Assembly: GCF_020360975.1 (NCBI RefSeq)
Contig: NW_025408671.1
Coordinates: 4,402,001 to 4,466,000 of the forward strand
Origin: Hirsutella rhossiliensis
Lineage: Eukaryota > Ascomycota > Sordariomycetes > Hypocreales > Ophiocordycipitaceae
Length of the DNA: 64,000 nucleotides
Direction of reading: 5' to 3'
Shown here one piece after another: positions 11,561 through 21,948 of the stretch. A model generated the notes under the pieces. It ran no database searches, was not told where the DNA came from, and saw nothing but the letters and a program-made list of their open reading frames with translations. Each line of letters starts with the position of its first letter. Position 1 is the first letter of the stretch. The position numbers and the translations under genes were made by a program.

Positions 11561-13170
11561 CGAAGGATTCAACCCTTCAAAGAGGCTATAAGAAACGATA
11601 TAACAGTCTCTTAAGGAGGACCCCTCGTTGCAGAAGAAGATAGACGAGATTCGGGTTGCTAAGAAATAGCAACTAACGCCGCTGCCCTTATTCGAGCCGC
11701 GAATTCGAGGAAAAATCGTTGGTATAGCAAATCCCATATTCGTCTTCCCCACGGATTAGCAAGACCAACCGTTAGGACCCTCCGACTATCCCCTACAAAA
11801 ATCAGCTATCCTTGACTCCGGTGCTTCCCTCGACATCTACAATATACTCTCACGATTCCGGTCCTTTAAGAAGGCACGGAGGGAATACCTTATTGCCGGG
11901 GAATCAACCGTACGGATAGAGGGGTACGGAAGGGTGAATTTTACGATGAAATTACCTAATAGGTCTATACGAATTCTTCGACGAAAAAGGGTAGCTTTTT
12001 GCCCTCGATTTTCAACGAGCCTAATTTCCTTCCGCCTTCTTCGAAAGGAAGGAATCTTCTGGGATACGACGTCTGAGCCTACGAGGCTAGTCTAGAAGAA
12101 TCAGACTATTGGGCTTATCGAGGAGAAATTCGGTCAATTTATTCTCGAATTCCGACCTATCCTTAGGAAGGAATCTCTCGAGAAGTTAGCTTTCCCTGCT
12201 AGGAGGGTAGGATCCAAGGACCCTCTTCCAGCAGCCTAAGGAGACGGCATTCTTTGGCACGCACGACTTGGTCACCCGGGCCCCCTAGCTTTGCATAAGC
12301 TAGGCCAACAACAAGGCGTACGAATAAGGGGCCCAAAGACCGTCGAATGCGAACACTGCGGCCAAGGAAAGACCAGGAGACGAATTTCCAGACGAACGCC
12401 TTTACGGCCGGACCAGCCGTGTGAGGAAATTTAGGTCGATTGGACCGACGTCTCTAGGGATTAGGAAAGCTTCGTCAGGGTAATGTTTTTCACAGACGCT
12501 TTTTCAGGGATGGTTTTCCCCTATTTCTTACGGACCTACCTAAGCAAGCACAACTAGTCTGCCCTCCGGGACTTCGTTAACTGGATAAAATCCCACTTTA
12601 GCTACGAGGTAAAGAAGATACGGTCTAACGGAGAGCTATTTACAAAGGATATCTCAAATTAGCTTCGAAAAAGGGGCATTTTACCCCTCCCGTCAGCACC
12701 GAATACCTAGGCCCAGAACGGAGGGGCAGAAAGATCAGGGGGTGCTGTAATGGAAAGGGCCCGTACGATGAGACTTGCTGCGAGGCTTCCCCACGACCTT
12801 TGGAGGGAAGTCGTTGAGACCGCCTATTACCTTCGGAACCGGACCCTAAGGACCCAAGGAATAGACTGGAAATCCCCCCTCGAGCTCTTCACGAAGAAGA
12901 GGGCCTCGCTAGCCCACCTTCGTGCCTACGGCTGCAAGGCATACGCAATGACTGCCGATGCACAGCTAAAAAGGAAAAAGAAAAGAAAGCTTGATCCTAG
13001 AGCCTTTGTTAGTTACCTCGTTGGTTATAATTCTACGAATATCTTCCGGATCTGGATTCCTCTTCTACGGAAGGTTATTTCGACTAGGGATGTGATTTTC
13101 GACGAATTTAGCTTCTTTAACGGAAAGAGGGATCAACAGCCCCTTTTACTCTCTCAAAGTTAGCTAATTT
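11561..13170 (+). pseudogene. Copia-A1 protease and integrase
   Basis: In the same frame as gag there is an aspartic protease motif, ILDSGASLD (Asp codon 11814-11816). A GAG-pre-integrase zinc module follows (HARLGHPG ... CEHCGQGK, about 12255-12370), then an integrase core with VDWTDVS, FTDAFSG and NGGAERSGG. In RSNGELF (about 12620-12640) the expected second catalytic Asp reads Asn. The codon change GAC to AAC sits in a TpG context, so RIP explains it, and other Copia-A copies share it. The clean stretch 12750-13163 ends with the usual RDVIFDE motif. Several TAG stops break the frame. Confidence 0.87.
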
Positions 13171-15295
13171 AGAAGATTCAAATCCCCCCTTCCTAACAGT
13201 CTTAAGAAGAGGCCCTAGACGAGGAAATAGAAGAAGAAACCGACGTCGAAGCAGTCGAGGATAACGCCGACTTCGAAGAAGAAGAAGAGGAAGCTGTTAG
13301 ATCAGATGATCTAGACGAAGAAGGAGACTATAGGAAAGCGGTAGAGCTAGAATACGCCTACCTACCTACGCCTCCTCCTACGCAAGAAGAAGATCTAGAA
13401 GCAGCTTTTTCAGTCAGTCTTCCCGTCTCGTCTTTTTATCCCTACTTCGAGAAGCAAAGGAAGGTATAGGGCCCGATACGGATACTAAAGAAGACCAACC
13501 TCTCCCCTATTTCGATCGTTTTTCCGACTTCTACCCAACGCCAATAGAAGACGGTTCCCACGGAGCGTTCACAGCAGGCCGGCTCTTTAAGCCACAGCTA
13601 TTAGCAAGGAAGGTACATAAAAGAGACCTCCCGGACCCACCAGCAAACCAGAAGCAGCTAGAAAGACACCCCTTTAGAGACCAGTTTTTCCAGGCCCAGA
13701 AAGACCACCTAGCCTCACACGAAGAGATAGGGTCTTTCGAAGAGGTCCTTAAGGAAAAAGCAAGAGGAAAACAGGTCCTTAGCTGCAAGTGGGTCTTTAT
13801 CTATAAGACTAATAAACACGGCTTCCTTTAAAAGTGCAAGGCCCAGCTAGTTGTCTATGGGAATTAACAGGAAAAAGGGGATTTACCTACTAGGGCAACC
13901 ACCCTAGCTGGGATGTCTTTTCGGACCCTTATGGCTATAGCAGCAGAATTCGACCTCGAGCTCGATTAGATGGATGCAGTTAACGCCTTTGTTAACTGCC
14001 CACTCGAGGAAGAAGAAGTTGTCTATATGCGCCTTCCACCAGGCTTCCAACAGCCAGGAAAGGTTCTACGGCTTAGGAAAGCTCTATACGGACTACGAAG
14101 ATCACCCCTTCTTTAGCAACAGCATTTAATAGGTTCCCTCGAAGCCCTAGGCTTCACGAAAGTCCCTCAGGAACCGTGTATAATGCAAAAGGGTAAAATC
14201 ACGGTCTTCTTCTACGTCGACGACATTATCTAGGCCTACCCGAAAGAGGAAGAAGCTGCTGCTAGGGAGGCTATACGAGGCCTGCAACAAAGGTATAAGA
14301 TAACCAGGCTAGGGGAGCTAAAGTGGTTCCTAGGGATACGAATCCTTAGGAATAGGTCCTAACGGACAATCTAGCTTACCTAAGACGCCTATATCGATAA
14401 GGTCGCTTATAAATTCCTCCCTAATTCCCTCGATAAGAAGCTTCCCTCTACGCCTATATTAGACGAAGAGCTTTTGCCTGATCCGTCCTTTTAAGCCAGG
14501 GAGCAAGAGAAACACCAATATTAACAGAAGGTGGGCTCCCTGCTTTTTTCAGCTATTTCTACTAGACCGGATATCTCTTTTACGGTCTCCCGGCTAGCTA
14601 GGCATAACTAGAATCCTAGCCCTAGGCATCAAGAAGCAGCAGACAGAGCTATCCTTTATCTCTATTCAACGAGATCACATGGTCTGCGCCTAGGAGGGCA
14701 GGGAAGGAAACAAGCTGCCGAAATCTTCCTTTGTTCGAGCGATTCGTCCTTTGCGGACAATTCCTTAGATAGAAAGAGCTTACAGGGGTATATCATGTCC
14801 CTTTTTAGAGGAACCATTGCTTGGAGAGCTTCGAAACAAGCTACCGTCACTACATTAAGCACGGAGGCAGAGCTACTAGCTCTTTTAGAAGCGTCAAAAG
14901 AAGCGATTTTCCTTAGCCGGCTACTAATATCGTTACGACTATAAATTCCGTCCCCGTTAGCTATAGAATGCGATAACACGCAGACTATACGAATTCTTAC
15001 GGAGGAAAACAGCAAGCTGTCGACCCGGCTACGGCATATCGATATCTACCAGCATTGGTTACGCTAAGAGGTCTAAAGGGGGCTTATTTCCGTCCGTTGG
15101 GTTCCAACGGCATCGATGAAAGCCGATGGTCTTACGAAGCCCCTGCCGAAGCAGAAGCTAGCTGTCTTTTTACAGCAAATTAGGCTAGAAGACGTTCGAG
15201 AGAAGCTATCCTTAGAAGCCCGCCTTGAGAGTCTACGAGAGGAGCTAATAGCACGTAGGAGGAAGGAGACGTCTATAGCCGAAGAGAGGAATTAG
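13171..15295 (+). pseudogene. Copia-A1 reverse transcriptase and RNase H
   Basis: An acidic linker (about 13210-13400) is followed by a roughly 50-bp deletion near 13430. RT follows: CKWVFIYKTN (about 13780), MDAVNAFVN (about 13970), KALYGLRRSP (about 14080) and the active site FYVDDI with YVDD at 14213-14224. Next come LGELKWFLGI (about 14310), the RPDISFTVSRLARHN block and RNase H with STEAELLALLEASKEA (about 14860) and the DGLTKPL tail (about 15125). The frame reaches a TAG at 15293-15295. At least nine in-frame TAG and TAA codons interrupt it. This is the replication enzyme region of the polyprotein. Confidence 0.9.
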
Positions 15296-15560
15296 GACTT
15301 GTCCTAGAGGAGGGCCCCTAGCTTAATTGGGACTTGTTCTTCTTAAAGGCCCCCTTTTTAGGGACTTGTCCTTAGAGAAGCCCCCCTTTCTTGCAGGACT
15401 TAATTTCCTCCTTAAGGCCCCTTTTCCTAAAGTAGGTCTAAAAGAGCCCGGGGCTAAAACCCGGATTTCTCGAGTAGGGGATAAGTGTAGACTAAGACCT
15501 CCTCTATACGCTCACCGGCCTAGGTATTTAGCTTTACCCTTTCTATAAGGGCAGGCTATA

Positions 15561-15572
15561 GCTAAGGGGGTG
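15561..15572 (+). other. Copia-A1 polypurine tract
   Basis: GCTAAGGGGGTG directly precedes the 3' LTR. The same tract precedes the 3' LTRs of A3 and A4 and that of the TRIM (about 47915-47926), and in reverse that of A5. It would prime plus-strand DNA synthesis. Confidence 0.75.
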
Positions 15573-16045
15573 TGTCGCGAAGCGTGGCCTGATTTCGCAG
15601 TTCTCGGAGATATCCCTTAGCACGAGGGACCTAGGAAGCTGAAAAACAGGTTTTAAGGAAGGAGCTGAAAGGAGGTGTAGAGAGGAGGGTGGGGGCAAGA
15701 GGGGAAGCAGAAGTGGCGATGGCTTCCTATAGAGGTGGCGAGAGATAAGACGGATGTGCCGGCAACGGCTAGAAAGGAGGGGAAAAAGCAAAAAGCTCGG
15801 TAGTCGAAAGGACATTAGTAGCTTCTTTAAGCAGGATCTTCTTTGTTAATTAAGATGCTAGAAGGGTATAAAGAGGGGCGTTAGATAGAGGAAAGAAGGA
15901 CAATTAAGGCAATACAATAATCACTCCCCTACCGCAATTGCTGCTCCCGCAAGAATCAAATCCCTCTGCCCTGCCTATCTAACCCCTTACTTCTAATTTC
16001 ACCTTCGTGCATTTTCATGCACTTCTCGCATCTCTATTCGCGAGA
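15573..16045 (+). repeat. Copia-A1 3' LTR
   Basis: This is a 473-bp copy of 9783-10259 that begins TGTCGCGAAGCG and ends TTCGCGAGA. It is followed by TSD AAAAC (16046-16050). Confidence 0.93.
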
Positions 16046-16050
16046 AAAAC

Positions 16051-16870
16051 ACTTTCCTTTACTTTTTTATATTATATCTAGGTTTATCCTACCTAGGTTA
16101 GTTATATAGGCATAGGTAATAAGAGTTTCGCGCTTCTTTTTATAGTTAGCGTATCGGTTAAAGTTATTCTTATAAAAAGGGTTCTAGTTTCCTCTTCCTT
16201 ATTTCTTTTCTTAGTATTATATATACTATCTATCGTCGATTTATACTACTATAGCAATATAGTCTAAGAGGTTATTAGGTCGATTTTCCTTATAGAGCTC
16301 GTCCTTAACTTCTTCTTTAAGCCTATCGTAGAATCGTAATATAAGAGGTTTATTATCCTAATTAAGCTTTAAGGTAACTTAATAGAACTTTATAGTATAA
16401 TCTAATACTAAGATCTTTTATTAGAGTTCTTAGAGTTTCTATTCGGCTTCTTATTCCTCGTTAGTTATTCTAAATACCTTTATAATAGCTTCTTTAAATC
16501 CTTAGAAACTAGTAAAGACTTTATCTATCTCGTTATCTCGTCGCGCTAGTTAGTTATCGAGAAAATCCCTTATAATAGGTCTAAACTAAGCGAGTACCGT
16601 TTTAGATAAATAATTTCCTATATAGAGTACCTTTTTAACTAGGTCTAAGAGTTTAGTAGGGTAAAACTAGTAGTAAGCCTTAAGCTAGGTAAGAAAGTCT
16701 TAAAGTATACTATAAGTACCGTCGAATAGTCCTAGCTATTTTAGTTTAACTACTTCTTTAAGGTCCCTAACTTATCTATTACCTCCTCCGTTCCTAAGTA
16801 ACTATACCTTATATCGAAGGGTAATAATTTCGCGTATTATATCCTAAGGCGATATAATAGCTCTAGAGTT
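16051..16870 (-). pseudogene. Gypsy-1 gag, split by Copia-A1
   Basis: The minus strand reads a Ty3-type capsid segment: VLDYTIKFY followed by KPLILRFYDRLKEEVKDELY (about 16290-16420), with stops at RIP sites. Its C-terminal zinc knuckle is cut by the A1 insertion. Rejoining the flanks at the AAAAC duplication gives CFNYKKLRYYFKEY, the RIP form of a C-x2-C-x4-H-x4-C knuckle in which three of the four ligands have become Tyr. The N-terminal boundary is approximate. Confidence 0.78.
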
Positions 16871-17428
16871 AGTTAATCTAGCTTACTATATAGGTATATT
16901 AATAGTTACGATATTACTTAGAGTAACGTAGTATTATATTAAATAAGAGCTTTTAATATATAACGACTAGTATTATTCCTAAGGGATAAACCTATCGAGG
17001 GGTTTATATTAGTAGATATAATAAGGCGTAGTCTAAGTAATAATAAGTATATTACGTTAGTAATAAGTCGGAGGTTATAGACTATAGACTATAACTAGGT
17101 AATTAGAATTAAAGATAGAATTATAATAAAGATCTATATTAAAAGCTAGAAAGCTATCTATCTAAAGGAGTAAAAGTAGGTAGCTATATATACTTATAGA
17201 GACTATCCTTAGATTACGGTCCTAGCTATAATCCCCTTTATAGCTTACTATAGCTTACTTATAAGCTATACTCCTAAGTAGTAATCTATTTATATAAGGC
17301 TTACTTAGCTTACGTATACTCTAGGTAAGCTAAGCCTAAGTAACTTCTTATCCTAACTATTATTTTAAGCCGCCTTATTATATAAATATAGCTAGCTCTC
17401 TTATAGCCCGCTAACTATAGTCGTAATA
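16871..17428 (-). other. Gypsy-1 leader and probable 5' LTR remnant
   Basis: This RIPped sequence has no coding signal. It includes an imperfect inverted repeat, AGCTTAC ... GTAAGCT, around 17305-17335. By position it should hold the gypsy leader and 5' LTR. I could not find TG...CA ends or a primer site, and the sequence stops abruptly at the truncated end of Copia-A2. Confidence 0.4.
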
Positions 17429-20400
17429 ATAATATCGTCGATATAGAAGAAGACTATAATTTTACTTTTCTATATTATATATAGTTCCTAAGGGACTTTC
17501 GTAAAGCCTAGGGCTTTAAGGGAACCTATTAAATGCTGTTACTAAAGAAGGGGTAATCTTCGTAGTCCGTATAGAGCTTTCCTAAGCTATAGAACCTTTC
17601 CTAGTTATTAGAAACTAAGAGGAAGTCGTATATAGATAACTTCTTCTTCCTTAAGAGGGCAGTTAATAAAAGCCTTAACTATATCTATCTAATCGAGCTC
17701 GAGGTCGAATTCTACTACTATAGCTATAAGGGTCCGAAAAGACATCCCTACTAGGGTAGTTGCCTTAGTAAGTAGATCCCCCTTTTCCTATTAATTCCTA
17801 TAAATAACTAGCCGGGCTTTATACTTTTAAAGGAAGCTATATTTATTAGTCTTATAGATAAAGACCTACTTATAGCTAAGGACCTATTTTCCTCTTACCC
17901 TTTCCTTTAGGACCTCTTTAAAAGACCCTATCTCTTCGTATAAGGCTAGGTAGTCTTTCTAGGCCTAGAAAAACTAGTTTTTAAAGGGGTGTTTTTCTAG
18001 CTACTTTTAGTTTACTAGTAGGTCTAGGAGGTCTCTTTTATATACCTTCCTTGCTAATAGTAGCTTAAAAAGCCGGCCTGCTATAAACGCTTTATAGGAA
18101 CCGTCTTTTATTAGCGTTAGGTAGAAGTCGGAAAAACGATCGAAATAGGGGAGAGGTTAGTCTTCTTTCGTATTAGGACCTATACCTTCCTTTGCTTCTC
18201 GAAGTAAGGATAAAAAGGCAGCCGGGTAATCCTTCGAGAGAGGTGCCTTTCCTACCCCCTTAGGGGTCGAGACGGGAAGACTAACTAAAAAAGCTGCTTT
18301 TAGATCTTCTTCTTATTCCGTAAGAGGAGGCGTAGGGAGGTAGCGTATTCTAGCTCTACCGCTTTCCTATAGTCTCCTTCTTTGTCTAGATTATCTAATC
18401 TAGTAGCTTCCTCTTCTTCGAAGTCGGCGTTATCCTTAACTACTTCGACGTCGGTTTCTTCTTCCGTTTCCTTGTCTAGGACCTCTTCTTAAGACTATTA
18501 GGAAGGGGGGATTTAAATCTTCTAAATTAGCTAACGTTAAGAGAGTAAGAGGGGCTATTAATCCCTCTTTCTATTAAAGAAGCTAGATTCGTCGAATATT
18601 ATATCCCTAGTCGAAATAACCTTCTATAGAAGAGGAATCTAGATCTAGAAGATATTCGTAGAATTATAACTAACGAGGTAACTAATAAAGGCTTTAAGAT
18701 TAAGCTTTCTTTTCTTCTTCCTTTTTAGCTATATATCGGTAGTTATTATATATACCTTATAGCCGTAGGCATAAAGGTAAGCTAGCGAGGCCCTCTTCTT
18801 TATAAAGAGCTTAAGGGGGGATTTCTAGTCTATTCCTTAGTTTAGTTCCCTAGGGTCCTTAGGGTCCCTAAGGGTCCGGTTCTATAGGTAATAGGCGGTC
18901 TTAACGACTTCCCTTTAAAGGTCGTATAAAAGCTTTATAGTAAGTCTTATTATATAGGCCCTTTCTATTATAGCACCCCTTAATCTTTCTGCCCCTCCGT
19001 TTTAGGCCTAGGTATTCGGTGCTAATAGGAGGGGTAAAATGCCCCTTTTTCGAAGCTAATTTAAGATATCCTTTATAAATAGCTCTCCGTTAGACCGTAT
19101 CTTCTTTACCTTATAGCTAAAGTAGGAATTTATCTAGTTAACGAAGTCCTAGAGGGTAGACTAGTTATACTTACTTAGGTAGGTCTATAAGAAATAAGGG
19201 AAAACTATCCCTAAAAAAGCGTCTATAAAAAACATTACCCTAACGAAGCTTTCTTAGTCCCTAGAGACGTCGGTCTAGTCGACCTAAATTTCCTTATACG
19301 GCTAGTCCGGTCGTATTAGGGTCCGTCTAGAAATTTATCTCTTAGTCTTCCCTTAGCCGTAGTATTCGTATTCGACGGTCTTTAGGCCCCTTATTTATAC
19401 GCCCTATTATTAGCCTAGCTTATATAAAGCTAGGGGGCCCGGGTAACTAAGTCGTGCGTGCTAAAAAAGACCGTCTCCTTAGGCTGCCGGAAGAGGGTCC
19501 TTTAAACCTACCCTCCTTTAAGTAAGGAAAGCTAACTTCTCGAGAGATTCCTTCTTAAGGATAGGTCGGAATTCGAGAATAAATTAACCGAATTTTTCCT
19601 CGATAAGCCCGATAGTCTAATTCCTCTAGACTAGCCTCGTAGGCCTAGACGTTATATCCTAGAAGATCCCTTCCTTTCGTAGAAGGTAGAAGGAAATTAA
19701 GCTCGTTAAAAATCGAGGGCAAAAAGCTACCCTTTTTCGTCGAAGAATTCGTATAGACCTATTAGGTAATTTTATCGTGAAATTTACCCTTCTATATCCC
19801 TCTATCCGTACGGTTAATTCCCCTATAATAAGATATTCCCTTCGTGCCTTTTTAAAGGAACGGAATTATAAGAGTATATTATAAATATCGAGGGAAGCAC
19901 CGGAGTCTAGGATAGCTGATTTTCGTAGGGGATAATCGGAGGGCTCTAATAGTTAGTCTTAGCCTTATTAATCCGTAGGGAAGATAAAGGCCGGATTTAC
20001 TATACTAACGATTTTTCCTTGAATTTACGGCTTAAATAAGGGTAGCGGCGTTCGTTACTATTTCTTAGCAACCTAAATCTCGTCTATCTTCTTCTATAAC
20101 GAGGGGTCCTCCTTAAGAGACTATTATATTATTTCTTATAGCCTCTTTAAAGGGTTAAATCCTTTAAGTTAGTTTTCCTTAAAGACCTACTAGTATTATA
20201 ATAATCGATAACCTAGGGATTTATATACTAGGCAGCCGTTTCGTCGTCTAGTCTTCTATTTCTTCGAGGAATCCTCGTCCCGATCCGGAAGGTCTGCTTA
20301 AAAACCTCCCCTTTTTACCCCTTATTACTAATTTTAACGAAGAGGTTCGATTTCGACTAGTTCCCTGATTTTTCGACTAACGGACTAAAAGGTCTATTAA

Positions 20401-21320
20401 GGGACTAGTCGGGCCGGTCTAACTAACGGGACCGGGCCCGGAGTAAAAGGCGGAGCCGGGGCCGGGACTAGGGCAGCTATTAAAGACGGGGTTAAGGCTC
20501 TCGAGGAAGGAGGAGCCGAAGGAGCAATAGCCGTAGCAGCAGTAGCAGGAGCCGCAGTAATAGGGGCTATAGCAGCTATAGGGGTAGTAGGTCGAGCCGT
20601 CTAGGTCGAGTGCTAGCTATAAAGGAATAAGACTGCTTACTATTATACTTTAGCAGCCTCTTCGTTTAATTCCTAGCTAGCTTCTCGAAAGATAGTCGAG
20701 TAACCGTTACTAATAGGCTTTATTAGCAGAGATATATCCTATAGCTACTAGCCGGAAAGAGCTTCTATAAGGAAGTACTAGTTAGCTTCCTCGAGGATTT
20801 CTTCCTATATAGCTAGCTACGACGAAGCTAGTAGGTTTCTAGCAAAGAAGGCTCCTAGATATACTATATAGGTCTTCTTAATACGGTTAGTTATATAGCC
20901 CCTCGAGGGAGCTATTAAGGTCTCGAGCTTTAAAAGCTATTGCCTAGGAGTCTCTTCCTCTCGTAAAGAGATTAGCTTTACGGTACTAACGGATTCCGTT
21001 ATTACCGTACGAGCAGCAGTTAGTAGCTTCGTCTCGTAAAGGTATTCCTTTCGGTGACTCTCGTAGTCGCCTAGGGTAGCAGAAAAAGCTCTCTACTATA
21101 TAGAGGTTAGCTCGGAGAAGAGGGTAGCTCCCTCTATAAAGTCCGTTGCCCTAGGATAAAGAGGGGGCTCGAGAGGGTTATACTTATTAGAGAAGACTAA
21201 ATTATAGATAGTTCAATCTATATAAGCCCGTAGCTCCTTTACCTACTTATCTTAATCTTAGGGCTCTACTAGAATCGTCCTATAGACCGTAGGGACGGTA
21301 GAGGAGTCGTTTTTCGACAT
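17429..21320 (-). pseudogene. Copia-A2 gag-pol, 3'-truncated
   Basis: The start codon survives as ATG at 21318-21320 (MSKNDSST). Gag, the Ala-rich linker (about 20450-20600), zinc knuckle, protease, integrase and linker follow in A1 order. The roughly 50 bp missing from A1 near 13430 is present here (about 18205-18265) and reads in frame, so A2 keeps the ancestral form. The active site is read as YIDD at about 17440, and sequence identity stops there. Many TAG and TAA codons mark heavier RIP than in A1. Confidence 0.85.
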
Positions 21321-21445
21321 TATTATAGGGAAGGGTAGAAAAGTCGGGTAAAAATCGGCTTTTCTAGTAAGAAGGGTAAAAGGGAGCTACGAGGGATATA
21401 AGAAAGGTGCCTTTTATAGCAGCCGGAAGGTATAGGAATTCTATT

Positions 21446-21948
21446 CCTCCCGGGCTTATAACTCTCGCGAAGAGAGATACGAGAAGTATATATAAAATAT
21501 ATAAAGGTAAAAGTAGAAGTAAGGGGTCGGATAAGTAAGGCAGAGATATTTAATTCTTACGGGAGCAGCAATTACGGCAAGGGATTAATTATTATATTAC
21601 CTTAATTATCCTTCTTTCCTCTATCTAACGCCCCTCTTTATATCTATTTAGTATCTTAATTAATAAAGAAGATCCTGCTTAAAGAAGCTATTAATATCCT
21701 TTTAACTACCGAGCTTTTTACTGGTTTTTCCCCTCCTTTCTAGCCGTTACTAGTATATCCGTCTTATCTCTCGCTACCTTTATAGGAAGCTATCGCTACT
21801 TCTGCTTCCCCTTATACCCCTACCCTCCTTTCTATACCTCTTTTTAGCTCCTTCTTCCTTCTTCTATACCGGGTGTTTTTAGCTTCCTTAGTCCCTCGTA
21901 CTAAGGGATATCTCTAAGAACTACGAAATCAAGCTACGCTTCGCGATA
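21446..21948 (-). repeat. Copia-A2 5' LTR and primer-binding site
   Basis: The LTR covers 21463-21948. Read on the minus strand it begins TATCGCGAAGCG (RIP form of TGTCGCG) and ends CTTCGCGAGA. The initiator-Met half-tRNA site lies next to it at 21446-21462 and carries the RIP change to TTATAAG. Confidence 0.88.

Larger units (their letters stand above)
9783..16045 (+). mobile_element. Copia-A1: full-length, lightly RIPped Ty1/copia element
   Basis: The element is 6.26 kb with LTRs at 9783-10259 and 15573-16045 and TSD AAAAC at 9778-9782 and 16046-16050. A primer-binding site follows the 5' LTR directly. The coding region reads in one frame from 10407 to about 13430, interrupted only by TAG stops that are explained by CAG-to-TAG or TGG-to-TAG changes. 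Compared with A2 and A3 it lacks about 50 bp near 13430, which shifts the downstream frame. It is the best-preserved copy of a family with five members here (A1-A5). Confidence 0.95.
1..17340 (-). mobile_element. Gypsy-1: nested, RIP-decayed Ty3/gypsy element
   Basis: The element survives as three collinear blocks: 1-223, 6337-9782 and 16046 to about 17340. They are separated by Copia-B and Copia-A1, each bounded by its own target duplication. On the minus strand the order is gag (16.9-16.05 kb and 9.78 kb), then reverse transcriptase (about 7.5-6.7 kb), then the RNase H side (below 223). Integrase would lie left of the window. Stops and Cys-to-Tyr changes follow the RIP pattern throughout. 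The second fragment at 34894-39071 is the same family. The 5' LTR is expected between about 16.9 and 17.35 kb, but I cannot fix its ends. The family call is secure; the outer boundaries are not. Confidence 0.8.
17429..21948 (-). mobile_element. Copia-A2: truncated at its 3' side
   Basis: The minus-strand Copia-A copy has its 5' LTR at 21463-21948, its primer-binding site at 21446-21462 and gag-pol down to the RT active site. Homology to A1 ends just past the YVDD codons at about 17429, so the rest of RT, RNase H and the 3' LTR are missing. Its right flank (from 21949, TTTCTACTTAG) continues as Copia-C1 and matches uninterrupted Copia-C2 at about 45150. A2 therefore inserted into C1, and a later deletion or rearrangement removed the left side of both. 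Confidence 0.88.

Noticed and set aside
10407..15295. In-frame stops of Copia-A1 are mostly TAG, as if TAG were recoded
   Set aside because: The stops fall where relatives have Gln (CAG) or Trp (TGG), and both become TAG by RIP at CpA/TpG. Nearby Gln and Trp codons are still used normally. No recoding is needed.
15327..15815. Small open frames around the Copia-A1 3' LTR
   Set aside because: They lie in the 3' non-coding region and LTR, recur in the 5' LTR (9702-9908), and show no domain or codon signal.
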